DNA of 19,937 bases, from positions 1-19,937 of the forward strand of contig JALCSJ010000016.1 of assembly GCA_022653215.1 (NCBI GenBank), read 5' to 3'. This DNA is from Acidaminococcaceae bacterium (GTDB lineage: Bacteria; Bacillota; Negativicutes; Acidaminococcales; Acidaminococcaceae). Under the pieces are notes generated by a model. That model was not told the DNA's origin. It worked only from the letters and a program-made list of their open reading frames with translations, and ran no database searches. Shown here piece after piece: positions 1-6,178 of this stretch (position 1 is its first letter; each line of letters starts with the position of its first letter). A program made the position numbers and the translations under genes.

Positions 1-1
1 C

Positions 2-673
2 TATGCTTCTTTAAATCCACGGATGACAGTGGGAGATATCGTGGGGGAATCATTACTTCTTAATAAAATTTGCGCCACTTCTTCAGAAACGAAAAAACAA
101 GTACAGGAACTTTTGGAGCTGGTTGGCATGAATACAGAACATATTAATCGTTTTCCTCACGAATTCAGCGGAGGACAGCGACAGAGAATCGGCATAGCCA
201 GAGCTTTGGCCAGTAAACCCAAAGTAATAATCTGCGATGAACCTATATCGGCTTTGGATGTTTCTATTCAGGCACAAGTGGTAAACTTGCTGGCAGCTTT
301 ACAAAAAGAATTTAATTTAACCTATCTTTTTATAGCACATGATTTGTCCATGGTACGTTATATCAGCCACAGGGTGGCGGTAATGTATTTGGGCAATATT
401 GTGGAAAGTGCCTCGGGAAAAGAATTGTATGAAAAACCTCTCCACCCGTACACGAAAGCTTTATTATCTGCTATACCATTACCGGACCCGGCTCAGCAGA
501 AAAGCAGGCAGCGGATTAAGCTTCAGGGGGAGCTGCCCAATCCTTTATTTCCTCCCAAGGGCTGCAGTTTCTCCAGTCGTTGTCCTTTGGCTAAAGAGAA
601 ATGCCGGCAGGAAAAGCCTCCACTTGTTTCCATGGATGAACGTCAGGTGGCCTGCTTTTATGCCACAACATAA
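2..673 (+). CDS. Oligopeptide/dipeptide ABC transporter ATP-binding protein, OppF/DppF type (5' truncated by window edge)
   Basis: This is the C-terminal two thirds of a cytoplasmic ATPase that powers peptide (or nickel/sugar) uptake with Opp/Dpp-type permeases. The frame is open to the first base, and the residues before the first ATG (YASLNPR) match the family, so the ATG at 23 is not the start and Walker A lies outside the window. Visible are the ABC signature SGGQRQR (about nt 167-187), Walker B VIICDEP, the D-loop SALD, the H-loop in IAHDLS, and the C-terminal oligopeptide-transporter domain beginning near HPYTKALL. That domain carries four cysteines (GCSF, RCP, EKC, VACF), the pattern typical of Opp/Dpp ATPases. 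It ends at TAA 671-673. No clear terminator follows, and nifS has its own promoter. The OppF rather than OppD assignment rests on overall resemblance; the transported substrate cannot be told. Confidence 0.93.
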   Translation, partial: YASLNPRMTVGDIVGESLLLNKICATSSETKKQVQELLELVGMNTEHINRFPHEFSGGQRQRIGIARALASKPKVIICDEPISALDVSIQAQVVNLLAALQKEFNLTYLFIAHDLSMVRYISHRVAVMYLGNIVESASGKELYEKPLHPYTKALLSAIPLPDPAQQKSRQRIKLQGELPNPLFPPKGCSFSSRCPLAKEKCRQEKPPLVSMDERQVACFYATT

Positions 674-716
674 TTTTTGGCTATATCCGATGTAACAATT
701 TTTTCACAAATCAATC

Positions 717-750
717 TTGACAAAGTTACTAGGAATTGATAATATATAAT
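717..750 (+). promoter_or_regulatory. Probable sigma-A promoter for nifS-nifU
   Basis: A perfect -35 TTGACA lies at 717-722. The AT-rich -10 region offers TAATAT at 740-745 (17-base spacer), GATAAT at 738-743 (15) and TATAAT at 745-750 (22). The first has the best spacing and the last the best sequence, so the exact -10 is uncertain. The position, 44 bases or more before the nifS ATG in an otherwise empty gap, supports a separate transcription unit. Confidence 0.65.
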
Positions 751-754
751 CAAA

Positions 755-773
755 TCATAGCAAAGAACTATGA
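755..773 (+). repeat. Short inverted repeat in the nifS 5' untranslated region
   Basis: TCATAG (755-760) and CTATGA (768-773) form a perfect 6-base inverted repeat around a 7-base spacer, just downstream of the predicted -10. It could be an operator half-site pair or a weak RNA hairpin, or it could be chance in AT-rich DNA. It does not obviously match an IscR-type site. Confidence 0.3.
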
Positions 774-793
774 ATTAAAAAGGAGTGGAGAAT

Positions 794-1966
794 ATGCAAG
801 AAATATATTTGGATAATGCAGCAACTACCAGAGTTTTACCGGAAATTGCTCAGGCTATGGCCAAGGCCATGACAGAAAATTATGGCAATCCTTCCAGTAT
901 TTATGAAATCGGTCAGAATGCTCATGATATTTTGGACACTTCTCGTCAGCAAGTTGCTGACTTGATCAATGCTGAACCTGAAGAAATAACTTTCACAGGT
1001 GGAGGCAGCGAAGGTGACACCATGCTACTCCGTGGTGTAGCCAGAAAATATAAAAACAAAGGTAACCATATTATAACCTCAGCCATTGAGCATCATGCTA
1101 TTTTGCATACTTGCCAGGCTTTGGAAAAAGAGGGCTTTAAGATCACATATTTACCGGTAGATAAATATGGCAAAGTTAATCCGGCTGATGTGGAAAAAGC
1201 CATTACACCACAAACCATTTTGGTGTCAGTGATGTTTGCCAATAATGAAATCGGCACCATTGAACCTATTCGTGAAATCGGTGCCATTGCCCACAAACAT
1301 GGTGTCCTCATGCATACAGATGCAGTACAGGCTACGGGTCATGTCCCAATTGATGTGAAGGCAGATAATATTGATATGCTGACCATGACGGCACATAAGT
1401 TCCATGGTCCCAAGGGTACCGGTGCCGTATATATTCGTAAGGGTGTGAAAATGGAGCCTTTGGTCTATGGCGGTCCTCAGGAACACAAGATGCGGGCCGG
1501 CACAGAAAATACTGCCGGGATATTGGGACTGGGCCTGGCGGCTGTTCATGCGAAAAAGTACATGGCTGAACATAGCAAGCAGCAGATTAAGCTGAGAGAT
1601 AAGTTAATCAAAGGTATTCTGGAGAAAATTCCTTATACTAGGTTAAATGGTCATCCTACCGACAGATTGCCGAATAACGTAAACGTCAGCATTCAATACA
1701 TTGAAGGAGAAGGCATGCTCTTGCACCTGGATATGGAAGGTATTGCAGCTTCCAGTGGCAGTGCCTGCACCAGCGGAACCTTGGACCCCTCACATGTCCT
1801 GTTAGCAATCGGTTTGCCCCATGAGATAGCTCATGGCTCACTGCGTTTGACTTTAAGTGAATTTACTACAGAAAAAGAAATTGACTATGTTTTAGAGAAA
1901 TTGCCGGGTATTGTTGAAAATTTAAGAAAGATGTCACCTCTTTATCAAGAGAGAAAGGCGGTATGA
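794..1966 (+). CDS. nifS: Cysteine desulfurase NifS/IscS family
   Basis: A PLP enzyme that converts cysteine to alanine and passes the sulfur, as an enzyme persulfide, to a scaffold protein for Fe-S cluster assembly. The 390-residue length is normal. The PLP lysine is K202 in TAHKFHGPKG; the cofactor-stacking histidine lies in AIEHHAI and the aspartate/glutamine pair in DAVQATGH. The catalytic cysteine is C325 in SGSACTSG, on the long mobile loop of the IscS/NifS class. An in-frame GTG at 785 overlaps the ribosome site AGGAG (781-785), so ATG 794 with 8-base spacing is the start. The stop is one base before nifU, which implies an operon and direct sulfur transfer to the neighbour. No IscR-like regulator gene adjoins it in the window. 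The symbol could equally be iscS; a nitrogen-fixation role is not implied. Confidence 0.96.
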   Translation: MQEIYLDNAATTRVLPEIAQAMAKAMTENYGNPSSIYEIGQNAHDILDTSRQQVADLINAEPEEITFTGGGSEGDTMLLRGVARKYKNKGNHIITSAIEHHAILHTCQALEKEGFKITYLPVDKYGKVNPADVEKAITPQTILVSVMFANNEIGTIEPIREIGAIAHKHGVLMHTDAVQATGHVPIDVKADNIDMLTMTAHKFHGPKGTGAVYIRKGVKMEPLVYGGPQEHKMRAGTENTAGILGLGLAAVHAKKYMAEHSKQQIKLRDKLIKGILEKIPYTRLNGHPTDRLPNNVNVSIQYIEGEGMLLHLDMEGIAASSGSACTSGTLDPSHVLLAIGLPHEIAHGSLRLTLSEFTTEKEIDYVLEKLPGIVENLRKMSPLYQERKAV

Positions 1967-1967
1967 T

Positions 1968-2399
1968 ATGCGCTATAGCAAAAAAGTAATGGATCATTTT
2001 TCACACCCCAGAAATGTTGGAGAGATTGAAGATGCATCAGGAGTGGGCGAAGTAGGCAATCCTGTATGCGGCGATATTATGAAGATTTACATTAAGGTTA
2101 AAGATAATGTTATAACTGATATAAAGTTTAATACTTTCGGTTGCGGTGCGGCAATCGCTACCAGCAGCATGGTAACGGAAATGGCCAAAGGCAAAACCAT
2201 CGAAGAAGCACTAAAGCTTACTAATGCCGCTGTAGCAGAGGCACTGGACGGACTACCTCCTATTAAGATGCACTGCTCCAATCTGGCTGCCGACGGCCTC
2301 AAAGCCGCTATTATCGACTATAAGAAAAAATCAGGGCTACCATGCGACAACCTTAAAGTCGAACATAGCTGCTGCGGAGGCTGTGGAGCAGCAAAATAG
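1968..2399 (+). CDS. nifU: Fe-S cluster assembly scaffold, IscU/NifU N-terminal type
   Basis: A scaffold on which sulfur from NifS and iron assemble into [2Fe-2S]/[4Fe-4S] clusters for transfer to client proteins. The 143 residues carry the three canonical ligands C34 (PVCGD, with D36), C59 (FGCGAA) and C103 (MHCSNL), spaced as in IscU, plus the neighbouring K/H motif. It lacks the central ferredoxin and C-terminal Nfu domains of true NifU, so it is a single-domain IscU-like protein. An unusual tail after residue 125 adds C126, C135, C136 and C139 (HSCCGGCG). It starts one base after nifS, probably translated by coupling since no strong ribosome site is apparent. Likely clients within the window are the ferredoxin and IspG. 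Confidence 0.94.
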   Translation: MRYSKKVMDHFSHPRNVGEIEDASGVGEVGNPVCGDIMKIYIKVKDNVITDIKFNTFGCGAAIATSSMVTEMAKGKTIEEALKLTNAAVAEALDGLPPIKMHCSNLAADGLKAAIIDYKKKSGLPCDNLKVEHSCCGGCGAAK

Positions 2400-2416
2400 A
2401 TAATCGAAAAAGCGAC

Positions 2417-2450
2417 TGACAAATTATTGGCCTGTTTTGTCAATTCTTTT
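2417..2450 (+). terminator. Possible weak terminator after nifU
   Basis: TGACAAA (2417-2423) and TTTGTCA (2436-2442) can pair as a 7-base-pair, AT-rich stem with a 12-base loop, followed by ATTCTTTT. It is weak for an intrinsic terminator but correctly placed between nifU and the rpsB promoter. Confidence 0.35.
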
Positions 2451-2461
2451 ACATAAAACCC

Positions 2462-2491
2462 TTGTGTTAAACAAGGTTCTTATGGTATAAT
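2462..2491 (+). promoter_or_regulatory. Extended -10 promoter of rpsB-tsf
   Basis: A perfect -10 TATAAT at 2486-2491 is preceded by TGG (2483-2485), giving an extended -10. The -35 TTGTGT (2462-2467, 18-base spacer) is poor, which fits reliance on the TGn element. Transcription would start near 2498, leaving a leader of roughly 95 bases before the rpsB ATG. The DNA around the -35 also holds an inverted repeat (CCTTGT at 2460-2465, ACAAGG at 2471-2476), possibly an operator. Confidence 0.8.
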
Positions 2492-2511
2492 CTTTGCGGT
2501 CATAAATCACA

Positions 2512-2566
2512 CGCAGAGTAAGACGTAACTGTCCACATAAGTGGTTATACGAAAAATAAATCTGCG
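2512..2566 (+). promoter_or_regulatory. Foldable 5' leader of rpsB mRNA (candidate autoregulatory element)
   Basis: Within the predicted leader, CGCAGA (2512-2517) pairs perfectly with TCTGCG (2561-2566). Inside it, GTA (2525-2527) can pair with TAC (2548-2550), and CCAC (2533-2536) with GTGG (2541-2544) around an ATAA tetraloop. The nested pairings end just before a purine-rich stretch and the real ribosome site AGGAGG (2578-2583). S2 represses its own mRNA through a leader in gammaproteobacteria, so a comparable role is conceivable here. Pairing is deduced by eye only. Confidence 0.45.
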
Positions 2567-2591
2567 GAGGAAAAAACAGGAGGATAAAAAA

Positions 2592-3377
2592 ATGGCTATT
2601 ATTTCTATGAAACAACTATTGGAAGCAGGTGTCCATTTCGGTCACCAAACACGTCGCTGGAACCCTAAAATGGCTCCTTACATCTTCACCGAAAGAAACG
2701 GTATCTACATTATTGATTTACAACAAACCGTTAAAAAAGTAGAAGCTGCTTATAACTTCTTACGTGACGTAGCATCTGAAGGCAAGACCGTAATGTTCGT
2801 TGGCACCAAGAAACAAGCTCAAGGCGCTATTAAAGAAGAAGCTGAACGCTGCGGCATGTTCTATGTTAACGAAAGATGGCTGGGCGGCATGCTCACCAAC
2901 TTCAAGACCATTCAACAACGTATTAAACGTTTACGTGAATTGGAAAAGATGGAAGAAGACGGAACTTTTGCTCTGTTGCCTAAGAAAGAAGTTATTGGCT
3001 TGCACAGAGAAATGGCTAAACTGACCAAGTATTTGGGCGGTATTAAAGACATGAAAAAGTTACCCGGTGCTTTATTCGTAATTGATCCCCGCAAGGAACA
3101 CATTGCAGTTATGGAAGCTCGCAAACTGCACATTCCTATCGTAGCTACTGTTGATACTAACTGCGATCCTGATGAAATAGATTATTTGATTCCTGCTAAC
3201 GATGACGCTATCCGTGCCGTTAAATTATTGGCCGGCAAAATGGCTGATGCTGTTTTGGAAGGCAAGGCAGGCGCTGATGAAGAAGCTGAAGGACAAGAAG
3301 GCGCTCAAGAAGCAGCTGCTGAAGCACCTGCTGCAGAAGTTGCCGCTCAAACTGAAGCTCCCACTGATGCACAATAA
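2592..3377 (+). CDS. rpsB: 30S ribosomal protein S2
   Basis: A late-assembling protein of the small ribosomal subunit near the platform, needed for S1 or mRNA binding. Family landmarks are MKQLLEAGVHFGHQTRRWNPKM at the N-terminus (the GVHFGH segment), IIDLQQT, FVGTKKQA, ERWLGGMLTNF, LPGALFVIDPRKE and VDTNCDPD. An in-frame GTG at 2541 lies inside the leader hairpin; ATG 2592 has AGGAGG at 2578-2583 with 8-base spacing and gives the standard N-terminus. The 261 residues exceed the usual 240-250 because of an Ala/Glu-rich tail after about residue 224, which looks disordered. C-ending codons and the strong ribosome site fit high expression. It is co-transcribed with tsf 37 bases downstream. Confidence 0.98.
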   Translation: MAIISMKQLLEAGVHFGHQTRRWNPKMAPYIFTERNGIYIIDLQQTVKKVEAAYNFLRDVASEGKTVMFVGTKKQAQGAIKEEAERCGMFYVNERWLGGMLTNFKTIQQRIKRLRELEKMEEDGTFALLPKKEVIGLHREMAKLTKYLGGIKDMKKLPGALFVIDPRKEHIAVMEARKLHIPIVATVDTNCDPDEIDYLIPANDDAIRAVKLLAGKMADAVLEGKAGADEEAEGQEGAQEAAAEAPAAEVAAQTEAPTDAQ

Positions 3378-3414
3378 TTTCTGCTATTTAAATAATTAAA
3401 CGGAGGAGATTTTC

Positions 3415-4299
3415 ATGGCTAATATTTCTGCTAGTATGGTTAAAGATTTACGTGACCGCACAGGTGCAGGCATGATGGATTGCAAAAATGCCTTAAAAGA
3501 AACCGATGGGGACATGGAAAAGGCTGTAGATTATTTGAGAGAAAAAGGACTTTCCAAAGCTGCTAAAAAAGCTAGTCGTGTAGCTGCAGACGGTTTAGTT
3601 GATACTTATATTGACGAAGCAAACAAAATCGCTGTTTGCCTGGAAGTTAACTGCGAAACTGACTTTGTGGCAGATACCGCTGATTACAGAGCATTGGTTA
3701 AATCCATTGCTGAACACATTGCAAAGAACAAGCCTGCCAATGTTGAAGAATTGGGTAAGCAGGCATTTGGTACCACTGGCAAGACCGTTAATGAAATGAT
3801 TACCGAAAGTATTGCTACAATCGGTGAAAAGATTTCTATTCGCCGTTTCAGTATTTTTGAATATGGCAATGATGTAATTGCTTCCTATATTCACGGGGGT
3901 GGCAAAATCGGTGTTTTAGTTGAGCTGGTAGGCGGCGATGCTGCTTTGGGTAAAGACATCGCTATGCAGGTTGCTGCAGCTAATCCTCCTTATTTGGATG
4001 AGACACAAGTTCCTGCTGATGTTGTTGAGCATGAAAAGACTGTTTTGTCCGAACAAGCTAAAATGGAAGGCAAGCCTGAAAAAATCATCGAGAAGATGGT
4101 TATTGGACGTATTCACAAGTTCTATAAGGAAGTATGCCTTGTAGATCAGGAATTTATTAAAGATCCTGACAAGAACATTAAAGGCTTGTTAAAAGAGAAA
4201 AATGCCACTATTAAGCGTTTTGTTCGCTTTCAATTGGGCGAAGGCATTGAAAAGAAGCAAGAAGACTTCGCAGCAGAAGTTCAAAGCTTCATGAAATAA
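3415..4299 (+). CDS. tsf: Elongation factor Ts
   Basis: The guanine-nucleotide exchange factor that releases GDP from EF-Tu. The 294 residues are normal for Bacillota. The N-terminal UBA-like domain contains LRDRTGAGMMDCKNAL (residues about 11-26), followed by the EF-Tu-contacting TDFV element in CETDFVA (about residues 80-86), which inserts near the Mg site of EF-Tu. The core subdomains and C-terminal coiled coil follow (LVDQEFIKDP, VRFQLGEGIEKK). The start ATG 3415 has GGAGGA at 3402-3407. Its stop is followed at once by a strong terminator, so it closes the rpsB-tsf unit. Confidence 0.98.
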   Translation: MANISASMVKDLRDRTGAGMMDCKNALKETDGDMEKAVDYLREKGLSKAAKKASRVAADGLVDTYIDEANKIAVCLEVNCETDFVADTADYRALVKSIAEHIAKNKPANVEELGKQAFGTTGKTVNEMITESIATIGEKISIRRFSIFEYGNDVIASYIHGGGKIGVLVELVGGDAALGKDIAMQVAAANPPYLDETQVPADVVEHEKTVLSEQAKMEGKPEKIIEKMVIGRIHKFYKEVCLVDQEFIKDPDKNIKGLLKEKNATIKRFVRFQLGEGIEKKQEDFAAEVQSFMK

Positions 4300-4310
4300 G
4301 AAAATTCACT

Positions 4311-4344
4311 AAATAAGAGAACACTTAGTGTTCTCTTATTTTTT
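4311..4344 (+). terminator. Strong intrinsic terminator of rpsB-tsf
   Basis: A 14-base-pair perfect stem, 4311-4324 with 4328-4341, closes a 3-base TTA loop; the core is GAGAACAC/GTGTTCTC. The 3' arm runs into a T-tract (4339-4344). It sits 11 bases past the tsf stop and before the pyrH promoter, so it separates the two transcription units. The stem is near-symmetrical with A-rich flanks and could also act on the opposite strand. Confidence 0.92.
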
Positions 4345-4354
4345 AAGCAAAGTA

Positions 4355-4383
4355 TTGTTTTTATCGGCAAGTTTTTATATAAT
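4355..4383 (+). promoter_or_regulatory. Sigma-A promoter for the pyrH-frr cluster
   Basis: -35 TTGTTT (4355-4360), a 17-base spacer and a perfect -10 TATAAT (4378-4383). It lies just after the tsf terminator and 35 bases before the pyrH start. The short leader (start near 4390) shows no obvious regulatory structure. Confidence 0.8.
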
Positions 4384-4417
4384 AGTACGTGTAGAATTAA
4401 TTGTGGGAGGTCCTATT

Positions 4418-5143
4418 TTGACAACTGATAGGAAATTTAAAAGAGTTGTAATTAAGCTTAGCGGTGAGGCTTTGGCCGGTGAAAAAGGCTATGGTATTGA
4501 TCCTGTTACGGTAGACGATATAGCTGCCCAGATTCAGTCGGTTAAAGAAGCAGGACTGGATGTGGCCGTGGTTAACGGCGGCGGTAATATTTGGAGAGGA
4601 CTGGCCGGCAGTTCTAAAGGCATGGACAGAGCAACAGCTGATTACATGGGTATGTTAGCTACTATTATTAATTCCCTGGCTTTGCAGGATGCCTTGGAAA
4701 CACGAGGCGTAGCTACCAGAGTGCAGACTGCTATTGAAATGCGGCAGATTGCTGAACCATATATCAGAAGAAGGGCTATAAGACACCTGGAAAAAGGCAG
4801 AGTAGTAATTTTTGCCGCAGGGACCGGTAATCCGTACTTTTCCACAGATACTACAGCAGCTCTTAGAGCAGCTGAAATCGAAGCAGATGCTATCCTTATG
4901 GCAAAAAAAGGCGTGGATGGCGTCTATGACAGTGACCCGAATATTAATAGACACGCTAAGAAGTTTGATCATTTAGAGTATATTGAAGTTATCCAAAAGA
5001 ACCTAAAGGTTATGGATTCCACAGCTATTAGTTTGTGTATGGACAATAAAATTCCCATTGTAGTATTTAATATTGATCAAAAAGGGAATATCTTGAGAGC
5101 AGCCAAAGGCGAAAAAATAGGAACTTTAGTAGGAGGTTTATGA
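4418..5143 (+). CDS. pyrH: UMP kinase (uridylate kinase)
   Basis: Phosphorylates UMP to UDP with ATP; a hexameric, allosterically regulated amino-acid-kinase-fold enzyme unrelated to eukaryotic UMP/CMP kinases. Landmarks are VIKLSGEAL near the N-terminus, GGGNIWRG (phosphate-binding glycine loop), DYMGMLAT, GTGNPYFSTDT (UMP/ATP pocket) and KKGVDGVYDSDP. The start is TTG 4418: GGGAGG (4405-4410) lies 7 bases upstream, and the resulting 241 residues match the family. A longer frame to ATG 4328 would run back through the promoter and the tsf terminator, so it is not real. The stop overlaps the frr start by one base (TGATG), consistent with coupled translation. pyrH-frr adjacency is conserved in many bacteria. 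Confidence 0.97.
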   Translation: MTTDRKFKRVVIKLSGEALAGEKGYGIDPVTVDDIAAQIQSVKEAGLDVAVVNGGGNIWRGLAGSSKGMDRATADYMGMLATIINSLALQDALETRGVATRVQTAIEMRQIAEPYIRRRAIRHLEKGRVVIFAAGTGNPYFSTDTTAALRAAEIEADAILMAKKGVDGVYDSDPNINRHAKKFDHLEYIEVIQKNLKVMDSTAISLCMDNKIPIVVFNIDQKGNILRAAKGEKIGTLVGGL

Positions 5144-5706
5144 TGGCAACTATTGAAGAACTGGAACAGAAAACCGAAGACAAAATGACTAAGGCTTTAA
5201 ATGCTTTACGCAGTGAGCTAGCCAGTATTAGAACCGGCAGAGCTACACCTGCTTTGCTTGACAGAATTAGAGTAGATTATTACGGAACACCTACTCCCAT
5301 TAATCAGGTAGCCAATGTTTCCGTGCCTGAACCGCGTATGCTTGTGATTCAGCCTTGGGAAAAGAATATGGTGAAGGTTATTGAGAAAGCTATAATGACC
5401 AGCGAATTGGGGATTAACCCTAATAGCGACGGTATTGTTATCAGACTGAATATTCCTCAGCCTACAGAAGATGGCCGCAAAGAATTAGTGAAACAAGTCA
5501 ATAAAAAAGGCGAAGCTGTCAGAGTCGAAATTCGTAATATGAGACGTGAACTTAACGATGCTGTTAAAAAACAGGAAAAGGCTAAACAAATAACCGAAGA
5601 CGTTGCTAAAGAAGCTACGGACAAGTCTCAAAAGCTTACTGATAAGTTCATGAAAGAAGTTGACAAGGTTCTGGCTAATAAAGAAAAGGAAGTTATGTCT
5701 GTATAA
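5143..5706 (+). CDS. frr: Ribosome recycling factor
   Basis: Acts with EF-G to split post-termination ribosomes from mRNA. The protein is a two-domain tRNA-like mimic: a long three-helix bundle carrying LRSELASIRTGRATPALLD, and a small beta domain with YYGTPTPINQVANVSVPEPRML. The bundle resumes with VRVEIRNMRRELND and ends in a lysine-rich helix. Two ATGs overlap the pyrH stop, at 5140 and 5143; AGGAGG (5131-5136) is 3 bases from the first and 6 from the second, so 5143 is preferred (187 residues, MATIEELEQK), a typical length. The stop TAA overlaps the next gene's ATG by one base. Confidence 0.97.
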   Translation: MATIEELEQKTEDKMTKALNALRSELASIRTGRATPALLDRIRVDYYGTPTPINQVANVSVPEPRMLVIQPWEKNMVKVIEKAIMTSELGINPNSDGIVIRLNIPQPTEDGRKELVKQVNKKGEAVRVEIRNMRRELNDAVKKQEKAKQITEDVAKEATDKSQKLTDKFMKEVDKVLANKEKEVMSV

Positions 5707-5936
5707 TGGCAGAGAATAATATGATGCCTGATGTATTGGCATATAGATTGGCAAAAGCAGTGGAAACTATCACTGCCGCGGGTTTTAAGTATAGCATAAA
5801 AAAAACTATGCCTTTAAAACCCCTTAAAGAGTTGGTCTGGCATGATGAGAACGCTTATGTACTTAAGCAAACTTTATTGCCTGACAATATAATAAACATA
5901 GTAGTAGGTTGCAAATTGCGAAGGGAGGTGTACTAG
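5706..5936 (+). CDS. Small conserved-looking protein of unknown function, coupled to frr
   Basis: A 76-residue cytoplasmic protein with no signal peptide or membrane segment. Its ATG overlaps the frr stop (TAATG), and its stop lies two bases before the ferredoxin's ATG region, so it is translated within the same mRNA; no strong ribosome site of its own is seen, which points to coupling. Visible features are an N-terminal MPDVLAYRLAKAVETITAAGF segment resembling the proline-aspartate entry and first helix of a PASTA-type repeat, a basic KYSIKKT strand, and a hydrophobic C-terminal half (LLPDNIINIVVGCKLRREV) that would form beta strands. I do not recognise the family with certainty; the PASTA likeness is weak and the protein lacks the extracellular context of PASTA kinases. 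The tight gene spacing makes it very likely real. Confidence 0.8.
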   Translation: MAENNMMPDVLAYRLAKAVETITAAGFKYSIKKTMPLKPLKELVWHDENAYVLKQTLLPDNIINIVVGCKLRREVY

Positions 5937-5938
5937 AT

Positions 5939-6112
5939 ATGGCTCATCAAGTAGATAAAGATACTTGCGTTGGATGTGGTAGTTGCGCTAATTCCTGCCC
6001 TGTAGGAGCTATTCATGAAGATGATGGTAAATACAAGGTTGACGAAGCAGCTTGCATTGATTGCGGTGCTTGCGAAGGATCTTGCCCAACTGGTGCTATT
6101 AAACAAGCATAG
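5939..6112 (+). CDS. 2[4Fe-4S] clostridial-type ferredoxin
   Basis: A small low-potential electron carrier. The 57 residues contain two CxxCxxCxxxCP motifs, C10-C13-C16-C20 and C39-C42-C45-C49, related by internal duplication (CPVGAI and CPTGAI), enough for two [4Fe-4S] clusters. An in-frame ATG at 5909 lies within the previous gene; ATG 5939 has GGGAGGTG (5923-5930) 8 bases upstream and yields the normal ferredoxin N-terminus. It follows the 76-residue gene by two bases and is itself followed by a strong terminator, so frr-ORF-ferredoxin form the end of the highly transcribed part of the cluster. Redox partners cannot be read from sequence; IspG, encoded downstream in the same cluster, is one enzyme that needs such a donor. 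Confidence 0.96.
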   Translation: MAHQVDKDTCVGCGSCANSCPVGAIHEDDGKYKVDEAACIDCGACEGSCPTGAIKQA

Positions 6113-6125
6113 TTTATAGCGAAGA

Positions 6126-6159
6126 TTGCGCAACCCGAGCTGGGTTGCGCAAATTTTTT
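6126..6159 (+). terminator. Strong intrinsic terminator inside the gene cluster, between ferredoxin and uppS
   Basis: TTGCGCAACCC (6126-6136) pairs perfectly with GGGTTGCGCAA (6142-6152) around a 5-base loop, and six Ts follow after one A (6154-6159). The GC-rich 11-base-pair stem predicts efficient termination. Only 19 bases remain before the uppS ATG, mostly taken up by its ribosome site, so no ordinary promoter fits after it. Confidence 0.93.
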
Positions 6160-6178
6160 GTAGAGGAAGGATACACCC

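Noticed and set aside
4328..4417. Possible N-terminal extension of pyrH from ATG 4328
   Set aside because: It would begin inside the tsf terminator and cross the pyrH promoter; the TTG at 4418 has a good ribosome site and gives the family length.
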